Positions 14,310-21,622 of a stretch of DNA of 28,868 nt are shown one piece after another. Every line of letters starts with the position of its first letter. Within the stretch, counting starts at the first letter, position 1. The stretch covers positions 1 through 28,868 of the forward strand of contig DASUZB010000087.1 in NCBI GenBank assembly GCA_036377075.1, given 5' to 3'. A model generated the notes under the pieces. The model did no database searches. It was not told the DNA's origin and saw only the letters and a program-made list of their open reading frames with translations. The DNA is from DASUZB01 sp036377075. GTDB lineage: Bacteria; Actinomycetota; CALGFH01. The position numbers and the translations under genes were made by a program.

Positions 14310-15527
14310 CTACTGCGGCTGGTAGGGCGTGAGCGCCTCGGAGACCAGCAGCCGCTTCGGGTACCAGGTGCCCGCCTTGTTCACCCCGTCCGGGGCCGGG
14401 CCCTTGCTGAGCAGGTCGAAGGCGATCTTGGCGTCGGCCAGCTCGCCCCACTCGGTCCACTTCAGCTGGAACGAGTAGCCGGGGATGTCGAAGGTGTTCT
14501 CGTGGAGGTACTTGGCGACGGCGGCGGGGTCGTCGCCGACCTTGCCGACCGCCTGGGCCACCATCTTGACGATCCCGTAGCCGGCCAGGGCGTCGTCCTC
14601 GAAGAACTGGGCGCCGGGGGTGGCCTGCAGGAAGCGGCGAGCCAGGTCCTGGTACCCCGTGCTCTGGAAGTCGGCGCAGCCGAAGTCGGCGTAGCGGTCC
14701 AGGGCCGCGTTCTTGGCGCCCTTCATCACCAGCGCGCGGGGGGTGTACGCGCCGGTGACCGGCACGTCGAAGCCCAGGTCGGCCGACTGGACGGTGATCG
14801 GTCCCGAACCGGGCGGGTGCCCGGTCGCCACGATCATCTGCGGCTTGAAGCGCTCCAGCGCGCGGAGGTAGGTGGTGAAGTCGGTCTCGCCCACCGGGGC
14901 CACTTCGATCTGGAGCTTGACGTCGGGCGCCTTCGCGAACGCGTTCTCCATGGCCGCCTTGATCGCCTGCCCCCAGGCGTAGTCGGCGACGATGGCCCCC
15001 ACCCGCTTGAGCCCCTTGCTCTGGACGTACTGCAGGATGGGGCCGACGACCATCGGCGCGGCGGGCAGGCAGGTGCGGAAGGTGTACCGGCTGGCCGGGG
15101 TGAGGATCTTGCCCGATCCGGCCTTCACCAGGAACAGGGGGACCTTGTTCTGCTCCGCGATCCGCGCCGTGGCCAGCGCGACGTCGCTCGAGATGACCCC
15201 GCCGACCGCCACGACGCCTTCCCGCTCGATCAGCCGCTCGATCCCGCGGGTGCCTTCCTCGCCCTTGGACTGGTCGTCGGCCGTCACCAGCTCGAGCTTG
15301 CGGCCGTTGACGCCGCCGGCCTGGTTGACCTCGTTCACGGCGAGTTGCATCCCGCCGCGCACCTGCACGCCCCAGGGCGTGAAGTTGCCCGTCAGCGAGG
15401 TGAGCATGCCGACGCGGATCGGCTTGCCGCCACCCCCGCCGGTCCCGTTCCCGCCGCCGCCACACGCCGCCAGCAGCAGAGCTACCAGTAAGCCAGAGAA
15501 CAGCCTGACCGTAGAACGGCGCCTCAT
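14310..15527 (-). CDS. ABC transporter substrate-binding lipoprotein (Peripl_BP_6 type)
   Basis: The 405-residue protein starts with a lipoprotein signal: MRRRSTVRLF, a hydrophobic stretch, and lipobox LAAC with C22 as the acylated cysteine, followed by a Gly-rich linker. The mature part shows the leucine/aromatic-binding protein pattern: IRVGMLTSLTGNF at the first strand, a ligand-binding region around VGGVISSDVALATA, and a C-terminal lobe with GYGIVKMVAQAVG. It captures substrate outside the membrane for LivHMGF. The ATG at 15527 has GGAGGAG just upstream. It is the first gene of the block and sits behind a promoter carrying the same palindrome as paaA, which ties the transporter to the catabolic genes. 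Confidence 0.88.
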   Translation of the reverse strand: MRRRSTVRLFSGLLVALLLAACGGGGNGTGGGGGKPIRVGMLTSLTGNFTPWGVQVRGGMQLAVNEVNQAGGVNGRKLELVTADDQSKGEEGTRGIERLIEREGVVAVGGVISSDVALATARIAEQNKVPLFLVKAGSGKILTPASRYTFRTCLPAAPMVVGPILQYVQSKGLKRVGAIVADYAWGQAIKAAMENAFAKAPDVKLQIEVAPVGETDFTTYLRALERFKPQMIVATGHPPGSGPITVQSADLGFDVPVTGAYTPRALVMKGAKNAALDRYADFGCADFQSTGYQDLARRFLQATPGAQFFEDDALAGYGIVKMVAQAVGKVGDDPAAVAKYLHENTFDIPGYSFQLKWTEWGELADAKIAFDLLSKGPAPDGVNKAGTWYPKRLLVSEALTPYQPQ

Positions 15528-15599
15528 CGTCTCCTCCACTCCCGCAGGCTTCCGCCGCGAATGGCGGCCCAGGTCCGCCGGATGGGTCGGCCGCGAGGG

Positions 15600-15629
15600 A
15601 GCATACAACGGACTGACCGGTCAGTTGAA
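15600..15629 (-). promoter_or_regulatory. Promoter and TetR-type operator of the transporter operon
   Basis: The 14-bp perfect palindrome ACTGACCGGTCAGT lies at 15612-15625. On the minus strand it sits between TTCAAC (15629-15624) and TATGCT (15605-15600), spacer 18 bases. The layout mirrors the paaA promoter, where the palindrome also fills the -35/-10 spacer. It lies about 75 bases before the substrate-binding protein start. Confidence 0.65.
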
Positions 15630-15690
15630 CAGCTCCCGCGCTCCCGCCAGCCTCAGGTCAGGACGGCGTTCGCGTGCTTGGCATCGACCG

Positions 15691-15963
15691 GTGGGTGGGT
15701 TCCTGTGGTACGGCCCGACGCCGGGCACCTCGTTCGCGGGCCTGGCGCGGACGGTGACCACCGGCGGCACCACCACCGCAGCGCCGTTCCCGATCTCGCT
15801 CACGCACAACGGGGTCAGGCGCGACGCCAACGGCGCGGTGGTCCAGACCCGGCCCATCTGCCCGTACCCCGAGGTCGCAGCCTACAAGGGTCACGGCGAC
15901 CCGGCGGCGGCGTCGAACTTCGCCTGCCGACGGCCAGGAAGAACTGAAATCGGTCACGCCTGA
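15691..15963 (+). pseudogene. Tannase/feruloyl esterase family remnant
   Basis: The plus-strand frame reads GGFLWYGPTPGTSFAGLA, then shortly after VVQTRPICPYPEVAAYKGHG and a DPAAASNFAC ending before TGA at 15961-15963. The last segment matches the C-terminus of tannase/feruloyl esterase family hydrolases (typical RPLCPYPQVA-x-YKG-x-GD...NF-x-C). The LWYG segment belongs to the middle of that family, so most of the catalytic part, including the region between, is missing. No start codon with a ribosome binding site is seen. Full family members are around 500 residues or more. It is a decayed copy of an aromatic-ester hydrolase beside an aromatic-acid cluster. The last bases overlap the end of the next minus-strand gene. 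Confidence 0.6.
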
Positions 15964-17300
15964 CGGTCCCTGGAGCGCTGCGGGGCTGCCACGCCGGCTG
16001 CGGCCCTCGAGGGCCGCAGCCACAGCGACGCCTGGGTCGGCTGCATGGTCTGGTCGACCACCGCCAGCAGCTCGGCGGCCAGGGTGTCCAGGTCGACGTG
16101 CTGGCGCAGCCGGGCGCTGAACGCGGCGATGGTGCGCTCGGCGTCGTAGCGGCGCCGGTCGAAGCGGCGGTCGACCAGCTCTTGGACGCGGCGGCGGGCG
16201 GGCTGGAACAGCGCCGCGACCGCCAGGGTGGCGGCGGCGACGACCCAGGCGGGCTCGCCGCCGACGCCGCCGAACAGCTGCGCGGGCAGCACCACGGTGG
16301 CGGCGTAGGCGGCGGCGAGCAGGACGGTGAGCAGGCCGTAGGCGAGGGTGCGGCTGACGATGCGGTCCAGGTCGTACAGGCGGTAGCGCAGGACCGCCGC
16401 GCCGGTCGCCAGCGGCAGCACCGCCAGGCAGATCCCCGCCGCCAGGACGACCAGGACCACCGCCGTGGCGTTCAGCGCCACGCCGACCAGGACGACCGCC
16501 GCCAACGGCACCATCATGGCGGCCGCGAACGCGATCCAGCGCAGCTGCTGGCGCTCCACCCCGCTGGCGCGGCGGAAGCGCACCACCAGCGACCAGGCCC
16601 CGACCGCCAGGCCGCCGGCCGCGGTCGCGAACGCCAGGGCGATCGCGGCCGTCACCGTGCCGGCGAGGGCGGGGATCGTGACGGGGTCGACGACCGGCTG
16701 GTAGGGCGCGACCACCAGGCCGGGCCCGACCGTCAGCGCCGCGAGGAAGACCACCGGCGCGGCCGCGGCCACCACGGCCCACCAGCGCCAGCGCGGCGAG
16801 GGTGGCGACCCGCTCGGGGTGAGCAGCAGCACCAAGCCGACGCAGACGAACCCCAGGTAGATGGTCGCGGGGCTGTAGACAGCCGCCCAGCGGGCGGCCG
16901 GGAGCGCGCCGGGCCGGGCGACCAGCCCGTAGCGCGCGTAGCCGTCGACCACGCCCGACGCCGTCACCGACAGCCCCAGCGCCAGCAGCAGCCAACCGAC
17001 CGGGTGGCGCGGCCGGCGGCCGGCCAGCAGCGCCCCGACCGTCACCGCGACCAGCGCGGCGAGCACGTCGGGGACGGTGCTGGCGTCGAGCTGGGTCAGG
17101 TCGGGCCGGCCAGCCTCGCGCAGCACGTGGTCGAACCAGGGGATGACGGCGACGCCGAGGATCGCCAGTGCCCATAGCGCCCATGCCGCCACGCCCGGCC
17201 ACCGGCCCCGCCGCGCACCTCTGGCGGCAGGGCTCATTGCCAGGATCGCCGCCGCATGTGCCCTCCGGTTCCGGCCACCACCACGAGCCTCGTCGGTCAC
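15954..17300 (-). CDS. Multi-pass membrane protein, sensor-kinase-like N-terminal module without kinase domain
   Basis: The 448-residue protein has about ten membrane segments, then RYRLYDLDRIVSRTLAYGLLT, further helices, and a cytoplasmic part with QPARRRVQELVDRRFDRRRYDAERT and FSARLRQHVDLDTLAAELL, ending near QPTQASLWLRP. This arrangement is the input half of a class of actinobacterial histidine kinases, but no HisKA or HATPase motif follows; the protein stops right where the kinase would begin. It may be a stand-alone sensor or partner of a kinase elsewhere. The GTG at 17300 has a poor ribosome site; an ATG at 17237 is possible. A decayed copy of its two ends lies at 18913-19190. Confidence 0.65.
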   Translation of the reverse strand: MTDEARGGGRNRRAHAAAILAMSPAARGARRGRWPGVAAWALWALAILGVAVIPWFDHVLREAGRPDLTQLDASTVPDVLAALVAVTVGALLAGRRPRHPVGWLLLALGLSVTASGVVDGYARYGLVARPGALPAARWAAVYSPATIYLGFVCVGLVLLLTPSGSPPSPRWRWWAVVAAAAPVVFLAALTVGPGLVVAPYQPVVDPVTIPALAGTVTAAIALAFATAAGGLAVGAWSLVVRFRRASGVERQQLRWIAFAAAMMVPLAAVVLVGVALNATAVVLVVLAAGICLAVLPLATGAAVLRYRLYDLDRIVSRTLAYGLLTVLLAAAYAATVVLPAQLFGGVGGEPAWVVAAATLAVAALFQPARRRVQELVDRRFDRRRYDAERTIAAFSARLRQHVDLDTLAAELLAVVDQTMQPTQASLWLRPSRAAAGVAAPQRSRDRQA

Positions 17301-17511
17301 CCGCCAGCGTGACCGCTGTCCGTCCCGGAAGCGTTACGGTCGGAGCGCCATGCTCGGCGGGTGGTGGTGACAGCTGCTGGCGCGGCGCGCGACATGGGCC
17401 TCCACCATGTACGCTTGGCGCTCCCGGAGGGTGGGCGTTGCCGGGTGAGGTGGGGGCAGGTCTGCGGCCGGGTTGTTCGCCCGGCGCCGCCAAGGTAGGG
17501 AGGCTGCCGTC

Positions 17512-17763
17512 ATGGGATGGCTCGGCTACATCATCAGCCTGATCATCACCGGACTGATCGTCGGCGCGCTGGCGCGCCTGGTGGTGCCCGGCCCCAACCC
17601 GATGAGCATCCTTGCGACGATCGGCGTGGGGATCGCGGGAGCGCTGGTTGGGGGCTTGATTGCCGGCGCCATCGGCGCGGGCTGGCTGATCGCGATCATC
17701 CTGGAGGTCGCGCTCTCGGCGTTGCTCGTGTACTTCCTCACCAGTCGCAGGACCGCCGCGTAG
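17512..17763 (+). CDS. GlsB/YeaQ/YmgE family membrane protein
   Basis: This 83-residue hydrophobic protein begins MGWLGYIISLIITGLIVGALARLVVPGPNPM and has a Gly-rich second membrane helix (GVGIAGALVGGLIAGAIGAG) and a third (LEVALSALLVYFL). The ALARLVVPG motif and three-helix pattern are those of the GlsB/YeaQ/YmgE (transglycosylase-associated) family, often linked to general stress response. GGGAGG lies about eight bases before the ATG. The function in the cell is not established for this family at large. It is divergent from the membrane protein upstream. Confidence 0.85.
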   Translation: MGWLGYIISLIITGLIVGALARLVVPGPNPMSILATIGVGIAGALVGGLIAGAIGAGWLIAIILEVALSALLVYFLTSRRTAA

Positions 17764-17800
17764 CATCGGCCCGCGGCGGGGCCGCCGAGGACGCCATCAC

Positions 17801-17944
17801 GCGTCGACCGCGGCTTGCCCGGCGTGCGGCGAGGAGAGCCTGCACGACCGCCTGGTCCTGCGCGACCCCGAGGGGAGGGAGGTCGCGCAGGTGTCCCGCA
17901 AGCTGGTCGCGCTGCGGCAAGCGAAGGTCATCGTCCGCCGGTCC
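17801..17944 (+). pseudogene. Possible gene fragment with CPACG and LURP-one-like segment
   Basis: In one plus-strand frame the sequence reads ACPACGEESL, then HDRLVLRDPEGREVAQVSRK and LVALRQAKVIVRR. The second part resembles the strand-turn-strand of LURP-one-related proteins (DG-x-EV...KL-x-x-LR). There is no start codon with a ribosome site and the frame runs into the antisense of the hydrolase gene, so it would be a remnant. The match is by eye only and weak. Confidence 0.25.
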
Positions 17945-18791
17945 GGTCGGGTGGGGCGGTGTGCCCGACGATCGCGCGGACGATGGTCTCCCAGTCGGCC
18001 CGGTCCACGCCATGGCCGGCTCCCTCGAGCGTCAGCAGCCGCGCGCCGGGAATCTCGTCGGCCAGCGCCTTGCCGTGCGCGAGCGGGAACATCGGATCCG
18101 CGCTGCCGTGGATCACCAGCGTCGGCACGTCGATCGAGGACAGGGGCCCGCGCGAGCGTCCGTCGTCCGGGATGGCCTCGTGGTTCTGCGCGGCAGCGAC
18201 GTCGCGCGCCCGCTCGACGTCGTGGCGCACAAGCTCGCGCGCTGCGGCCTCGTCGAACGGGCGCTGGCCGCCCGCGAGCATGCGCGAGTAGTCGACGAGG
18301 TACTCGATCACCGACTCGGCATCCGACCAGTCGACCTTCGCCGTCGCCACCAGCCGCGTGAACTCCCCGGTCGGCGGCGGGAGCGCACGCTCGCCGGGCA
18401 GCGCGGGCGAGGTGCTGATGAGGACGAGCGAGCGGACGCGATCGGCGAAGCCGAGCGCGAGCAGCTGCGCGAACGCCCCACCCGCCGAGACGCCGACCAC
18501 GTGCGCGGCCGGGATGCCATAGGCGTCGAGCACGCCCGCCGCGTCGGCGACCAGGTCAGCGCCGGTGTACTCGGGGCGGCCCGGCTCGTAGGTGACCGAT
18601 CGGCCGGTGTCGCGATGGTCGTAGCGGACCACGAACCGCCGGGCGCCGGCGAGCATCCGGCAGAAACCCTCCTCCCACCAGAGCATCGACGAGCCAACGC
18701 CCGTGACCAGCAGGACCGGCGGATCGGCCGGGTTGCCGAAGGGCTCCGTGCAGAGCTCGACCCCGTTCGCCTTCACCATGCGCTCGGCCAC
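17928..18791 (-). CDS. Alpha/beta hydrolase (esterase/methylesterase-like)
   Basis: The 287-residue protein has the alpha/beta hydrolase fold with nucleophile S102 in GVSAGG, an oxyanion-side GVGSSMLWW turn near residue 31, the RYDHRDTGRS segment common in RdmC-like and doxorubicin-esterase-like enzymes, a catalytic Asp in HGSADPMFP and His in GAGHGVD near the end. It hydrolyses an ester or similar bond of an unknown small molecule. The GTG at 18791 has GGAGGAG five bases upstream; an ATG four codons later is further from it. An apparent upstream extension of the frame comes from the remnant at 18913-19190 and is not part of the gene. Confidence 0.85.
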   Translation of the reverse strand: MAERMVKANGVELCTEPFGNPADPPVLLVTGVGSSMLWWEEGFCRMLAGARRFVVRYDHRDTGRSVTYEPGRPEYTGADLVADAAGVLDAYGIPAAHVVGVSAGGAFAQLLALGFADRVRSLVLISTSPALPGERALPPPTGEFTRLVATAKVDWSDAESVIEYLVDYSRMLAGGQRPFDEAAARELVRHDVERARDVAAAQNHEAIPDDGRSRGPLSSIDVPTLVIHGSADPMFPLAHGKALADEIPGARLLTLEGAGHGVDRADWETIVRAIVGHTAPPDRTGGR

Positions 18792-18912
18792 GTACGCTCC
18801 TCCTCCTCGACGCGGTGCCGCCGCTGCGTCCTGGCGTGGCTCCTCTCCGCAACGGTGGACGCCGCTCGATCGGGCTGACAAGGTACAGGGGCGTCGTGCT
18901 GGAGGCCGCGTT

Positions 18913-19190
18913 CTAGGGCCGCAGCCAAGCGACCCCTGGGTCGGCTGCATGGTCTGCTCGACCACGCCGAGCAGCTCGGCGGCCAGGGTGTCGAGGTCGA
19001 CCTGCTGGCGCAGCCTGGCGCTGAACGCCCCGACCGTGGCCGTGCTCACGGCCCCGTCGGGCGGGTCGGACGGCCGCGCCTATTGCCATGGTCGCCAGCG
19101 CATGCCTGCCCTCCGGGTTCCGGTCACCGTCACGAGCCTCGTGTGGGTCACCGGCCAGTGTGGCCACCGCCCTTCCGGGGAGCGTTACGG
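18913..19190 (-). pseudogene. Internally deleted, frameshifted copy of the membrane protein at 15954-17300
   Basis: Two parts of the gene at 15954-17300 are recognisable side by side. The part at about 18913-19040 matches its C-terminal coding end (FSARLRQQVDLDTLAAELL, then EQTMQPTQGSL). The part at about 19085-19190 matches its start region and about 40 bases of leader, including the GCGTTACGG segment and the GTGACC start. About 1.2 kb between them is gone, and the start-region frame meets a TAG before the C-terminal part. It is therefore a dead duplicate. The C-terminal part reads on without a stop into the leader of the hydrolase gene. Confidence 0.7.
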
Positions 19191-19209
19191 ACCGCGAGCA
19201 TCAGCCGGG

Positions 19210-19755
19210 TCAGGGCGGCGGCTCCTCGGCCGCCGCTCGGGTGGTGCGCTTGCGCTGCTCGCGCAGGCGTTGCCGGGCTGATCCCCGGGTCGCCTGCATC
19301 TCCACCGCCTCGACGCCGGCGGCCAGGCCCCACGGCGGCATGTTGACGTAGACCCCCTCCCAGCTGCCAGGGCTGGCCAGGTAGGTCTCGTGCCACAGGC
19401 CCATGGCCTCGTCGCCGAGCGCCTCCCGCAGGTACCGCTGCCACGGCTTGCGGTGGGGGAGGCGGTGGTCGCGCGCCCAGGCGTCCAGGGCGTCGAACGA
19501 CTCCCAGTACTGCACCGCGACCAGGGTGCGCCCGGCGCGGTACACCCGCCCGCCGAGGAAGCCGCGCTCCGGGTGGGCGTCGAGGTCGCGCAGGACGCCG
19601 CGGAGCACCCGCAGGCCCCAGACGAAGCGGGGCAGCCCGCGCAGCCGGTTGAGCCGCATGCCGAACACGAACACGGCGAACGGCTCGTCCCGCCTGGCCA
19701 TCCAGCGGCCGGTCTGCACCTTCCGTGATCTGCTGTCGCTCTTCCGTGTTCTCAT
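19210..19755 (-). CDS. DUF4188 (monooxygenase-like) protein
   Basis: This 181-residue protein has the DUF4188 pattern: TGRWMARRDEPFAVFVFGMRLNRLRGL at the start, then VAVQYWESFDALDAWARD and the central HRKPWQRYLREA, and WHETYLASPGSWEGVYVNMPPWGL, a segment typical of this group of dimeric alpha/beta-barrel-like proteins. Some relatives are annotated as monooxygenases, without proven reaction. The ATG at 19755 has GGAAG close upstream; a GTG nine or so codons later is possible. The tail after about residue 155 is basic (RQRLREQRKRTTRAA) and looks flexible. It is divergent from the lipid-kinase-like gene. Confidence 0.65.
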   Translation of the reverse strand: MRTRKSDSRSRKVQTGRWMARRDEPFAVFVFGMRLNRLRGLPRFVWGLRVLRGVLRDLDAHPERGFLGGRVYRAGRTLVAVQYWESFDALDAWARDHRLPHRKPWQRYLREALGDEAMGLWHETYLASPGSWEGVYVNMPPWGLAAGVEAVEMQATRGSARQRLREQRKRTTRAAAEEPPP

Positions 19756-19863
19756 CGTCTTCCTGGTCGAAGCGGTACCACCTGGACGGCGTCCCCGGCC
19801 TGCGCCACACCAGTCTCGCCGATGGGGCGGCCTGGTTGCGCCGGGCCAGTGGAGGCTTGCAGC

Positions 19864-21426
19864 ATGGCCAGCATGGAGGCCCAACAGCGGGCAGTGCCCG
19901 TCTGGATCGTACTGTTCGATCGCCTGGTTGCGCGGTGGCTGTTCGCGTTCATCGCGCTGTCGGCGCTCGGCCTCGGGCTGCTGGCCGCCCTGAGCCACGG
20001 GTGGGTGCACCTGGTGCTGAGCCTGCCGGGGCACCTGCTGGCCGCCGTGGTCGCCGGCACGGTCGCCCTGCTCACGCGCTCGTCGACGCGGCGGCGCAGC
20101 GCGACCACCTGCCTGCTCGGCGACGTGGTCGCGGTGGTGCCGAACCTGTTCGGGGTGGGCGGGCAGCAGTGGCGCGGCTTGCTGACCTGCGTGCTGCTGC
20201 TGCCGATGTTCGCGCCCGCGACCCGCCGGGCGCTCGGTTCGGAGCCGGTCGATGCCGTCGCCGGCGACGTCCCGCCGACGCCCGAGGTCGTGGCGGCCCG
20301 CAGCGACGTGGCCGCGCAGGTCCCGGCGGCGCAGGTCCACGACTTCCAGCGGCCGGTGCTGCTGCTCAACCCGCGGTCTGGCAGCGTCCAGGCGATCCGC
20401 GGCCAGCTCCTGGAGGCCGCCGGCCGCTACGGCGTCGGGGTGCGCGAGGCCGCCACGCCCACCGGGCTCGTCGCGCTCGCCCGCGAGGCGGTCGCCGGCG
20501 GCGCCGACGTGCTCGGCGTGGCGGGCGGGGACGGCTCGCTGGCGGCGGTCGCCGCCGTGGCGATCGAGGCCGGGCTGCCCTTCGTGTGCGTCCCGGCCGG
20601 CACCCGCAACCACTTCGCCCGCGACGTCGGGCTGGACCGCACCGACCCGGCCACGGCGATCGAGGCGTTCGTCGCCGGCCCGGAGCGGCGCGTGGACGTC
20701 GCCACGGTGGGGGGGCGGCTGTTCCTCAACAACGCCGCCATCGGCGTCTACGCCGCGCTCGTGCACGAGCCGAGCTACCGCGACGACTGGCTGGGGGCGC
20801 TCGGCGGGGTGCTCGAGAACGTGCTCGAGCGCGACGCCCTGCCGGTGCCCGTCAGCTTCCGCGACGGCTCCGGCAACCACTGGGACGAGGTGCTGATCCT
20901 GTTCGTCAGCAACAACGCCTACCCGCTGACCGGCCTCGGCGGCCGGCCACGCCTGGACGCGGGCACGCTGGAGGTATCGGCGTTGCGCCGCACCGAAGGA
21001 CAGGAGCTCGGCCGCGCGCTCGAGAACCTGTTCAACAGCCGCTACCAGGCGGGGCAGGGCTGGGCGCGCTGGACCGCTGCGAGCCTCGAGGTCGACTCGC
21101 CCAGCGGCAGGCTGGAGGTCGGCATCGACGGCGAGCCGGTCGAGCTCGACACCCCGGTCGAGTTCAAGGTCCACGCGGGCGCGCTGCGCGTGCTGCTCCC
21201 AACGTCCCGACCCGCAACCGGGCGGCCGTCGCCGTCCAGGTCCCCGGCGCCGCGGCGCCGCGTGCTGGCCATCGCTTCCACTCCCGAAGGGCGCGCCGCG
21301 CAGGTCGCCGGGCTCGTGCGGCTGGGCCGCCTGCTCGGCCGGGTCGGCGAGCGCGAGTTCGGGCCCGCCCGGGACGAGCACGGCAGGCCCGTGGCCCCGC
21401 GCCGGCAGCGCCGCCCCGGTCCCTGA
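19864..21426 (+). CDS. Membrane-anchored diacylglycerol kinase/YegS-like lipid kinase
   Basis: The 520-residue protein has an N-terminal membrane region (residues about 20-120, with several hydrophobic segments) followed by a DAGK catalytic domain: nucleotide-binding NPRSGS (169-174), GGDGS (221-225) and PAGTRNHFARD (244-254), then the C-terminal beta domain with GRLFLNNAAIGVY and LEVGIDGEPVEL. It probably phosphorylates a lipid such as diacylglycerol or a long-chain base; the lipid is unknown. The ATG at 19864 has GGAGG eight bases upstream. Fusing of a membrane part to the kinase differs from the roughly 300-residue soluble YegS. The last 75 residues are rich in Arg and Pro and probably disordered. 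Confidence 0.8.
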   Translation: MASMEAQQRAVPVWIVLFDRLVARWLFAFIALSALGLGLLAALSHGWVHLVLSLPGHLLAAVVAGTVALLTRSSTRRRSATTCLLGDVVAVVPNLFGVGGQQWRGLLTCVLLLPMFAPATRRALGSEPVDAVAGDVPPTPEVVAARSDVAAQVPAAQVHDFQRPVLLLNPRSGSVQAIRGQLLEAAGRYGVGVREAATPTGLVALAREAVAGGADVLGVAGGDGSLAAVAAVAIEAGLPFVCVPAGTRNHFARDVGLDRTDPATAIEAFVAGPERRVDVATVGGRLFLNNAAIGVYAALVHEPSYRDDWLGALGGVLENVLERDALPVPVSFRDGSGNHWDEVLILFVSNNAYPLTGLGGRPRLDAGTLEVSALRRTEGQELGRALENLFNSRYQAGQGWARWTAASLEVDSPSGRLEVGIDGEPVELDTPVEFKVHAGALRVLLPTSRPATGRPSPSRSPAPRRRVLAIASTPEGRAAQVAGLVRLGRLLGRVGEREFGPARDEHGRPVAPRRQRRPGP

Positions 21427-21472
21427 TCCGCCGCCGCCGGACGTCCGCGTGCCACCGGCCCCTCCGGCTGCG

Positions 21473-21622
21473 TCATTCCAGCGGTTGGCGGGCGATGGAG
21501 GGTGGTTCGCGTCCGGCGAGGAACCAGCCGACGGTCGCGGCGGTCAGGGGCGGGCCGAGCAGCGTGGTGTAGACCCGCCCGACGTTGAGCGGCCAGACCT
21601 CGCCGGTCCTGGACTCGAACTC
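21473..21622 (-). pseudogene. Remnant joining a PadR regulator start to an FtsX-type permease end
   Basis: The minus-strand frame reads EFESRTGEVWPLNVGRVYTTL, then LGPPLTAATVGWFLAGREPP and SIARQPLE before TGA at 21473-21475. The first half matches the core of PadR-family regulators (F-E-x-R-T-G-x-VWPLN-x-G-x-VYTTL). The second half resembles the C-terminus of actinobacterial FtsX-like ABC permeases (AGR-x-P...A-x-x-PLE). PadR, ATPase and permease genes are often neighbours in that order, so a single deletion could have joined the first and last gene. It begins immediately after, and in frame with, the stop codon of the SDR gene, and has no start of its own. Confidence 0.5.

Noticed and set aside
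15658..17766. Long minus-strand frame running past the membrane protein
   Set aside because: Its translation is Arg/Pro/Gly-rich without domains and is out of frame with the real gene at 15954-17300.
17928..19049. Single 373-residue protein joining the kinase-like fragment to the hydrolase
   Set aside because: The hydrolase has its own start with a strong ribosome site at 18791, and the N-terminal extension is the decayed copy of another gene.
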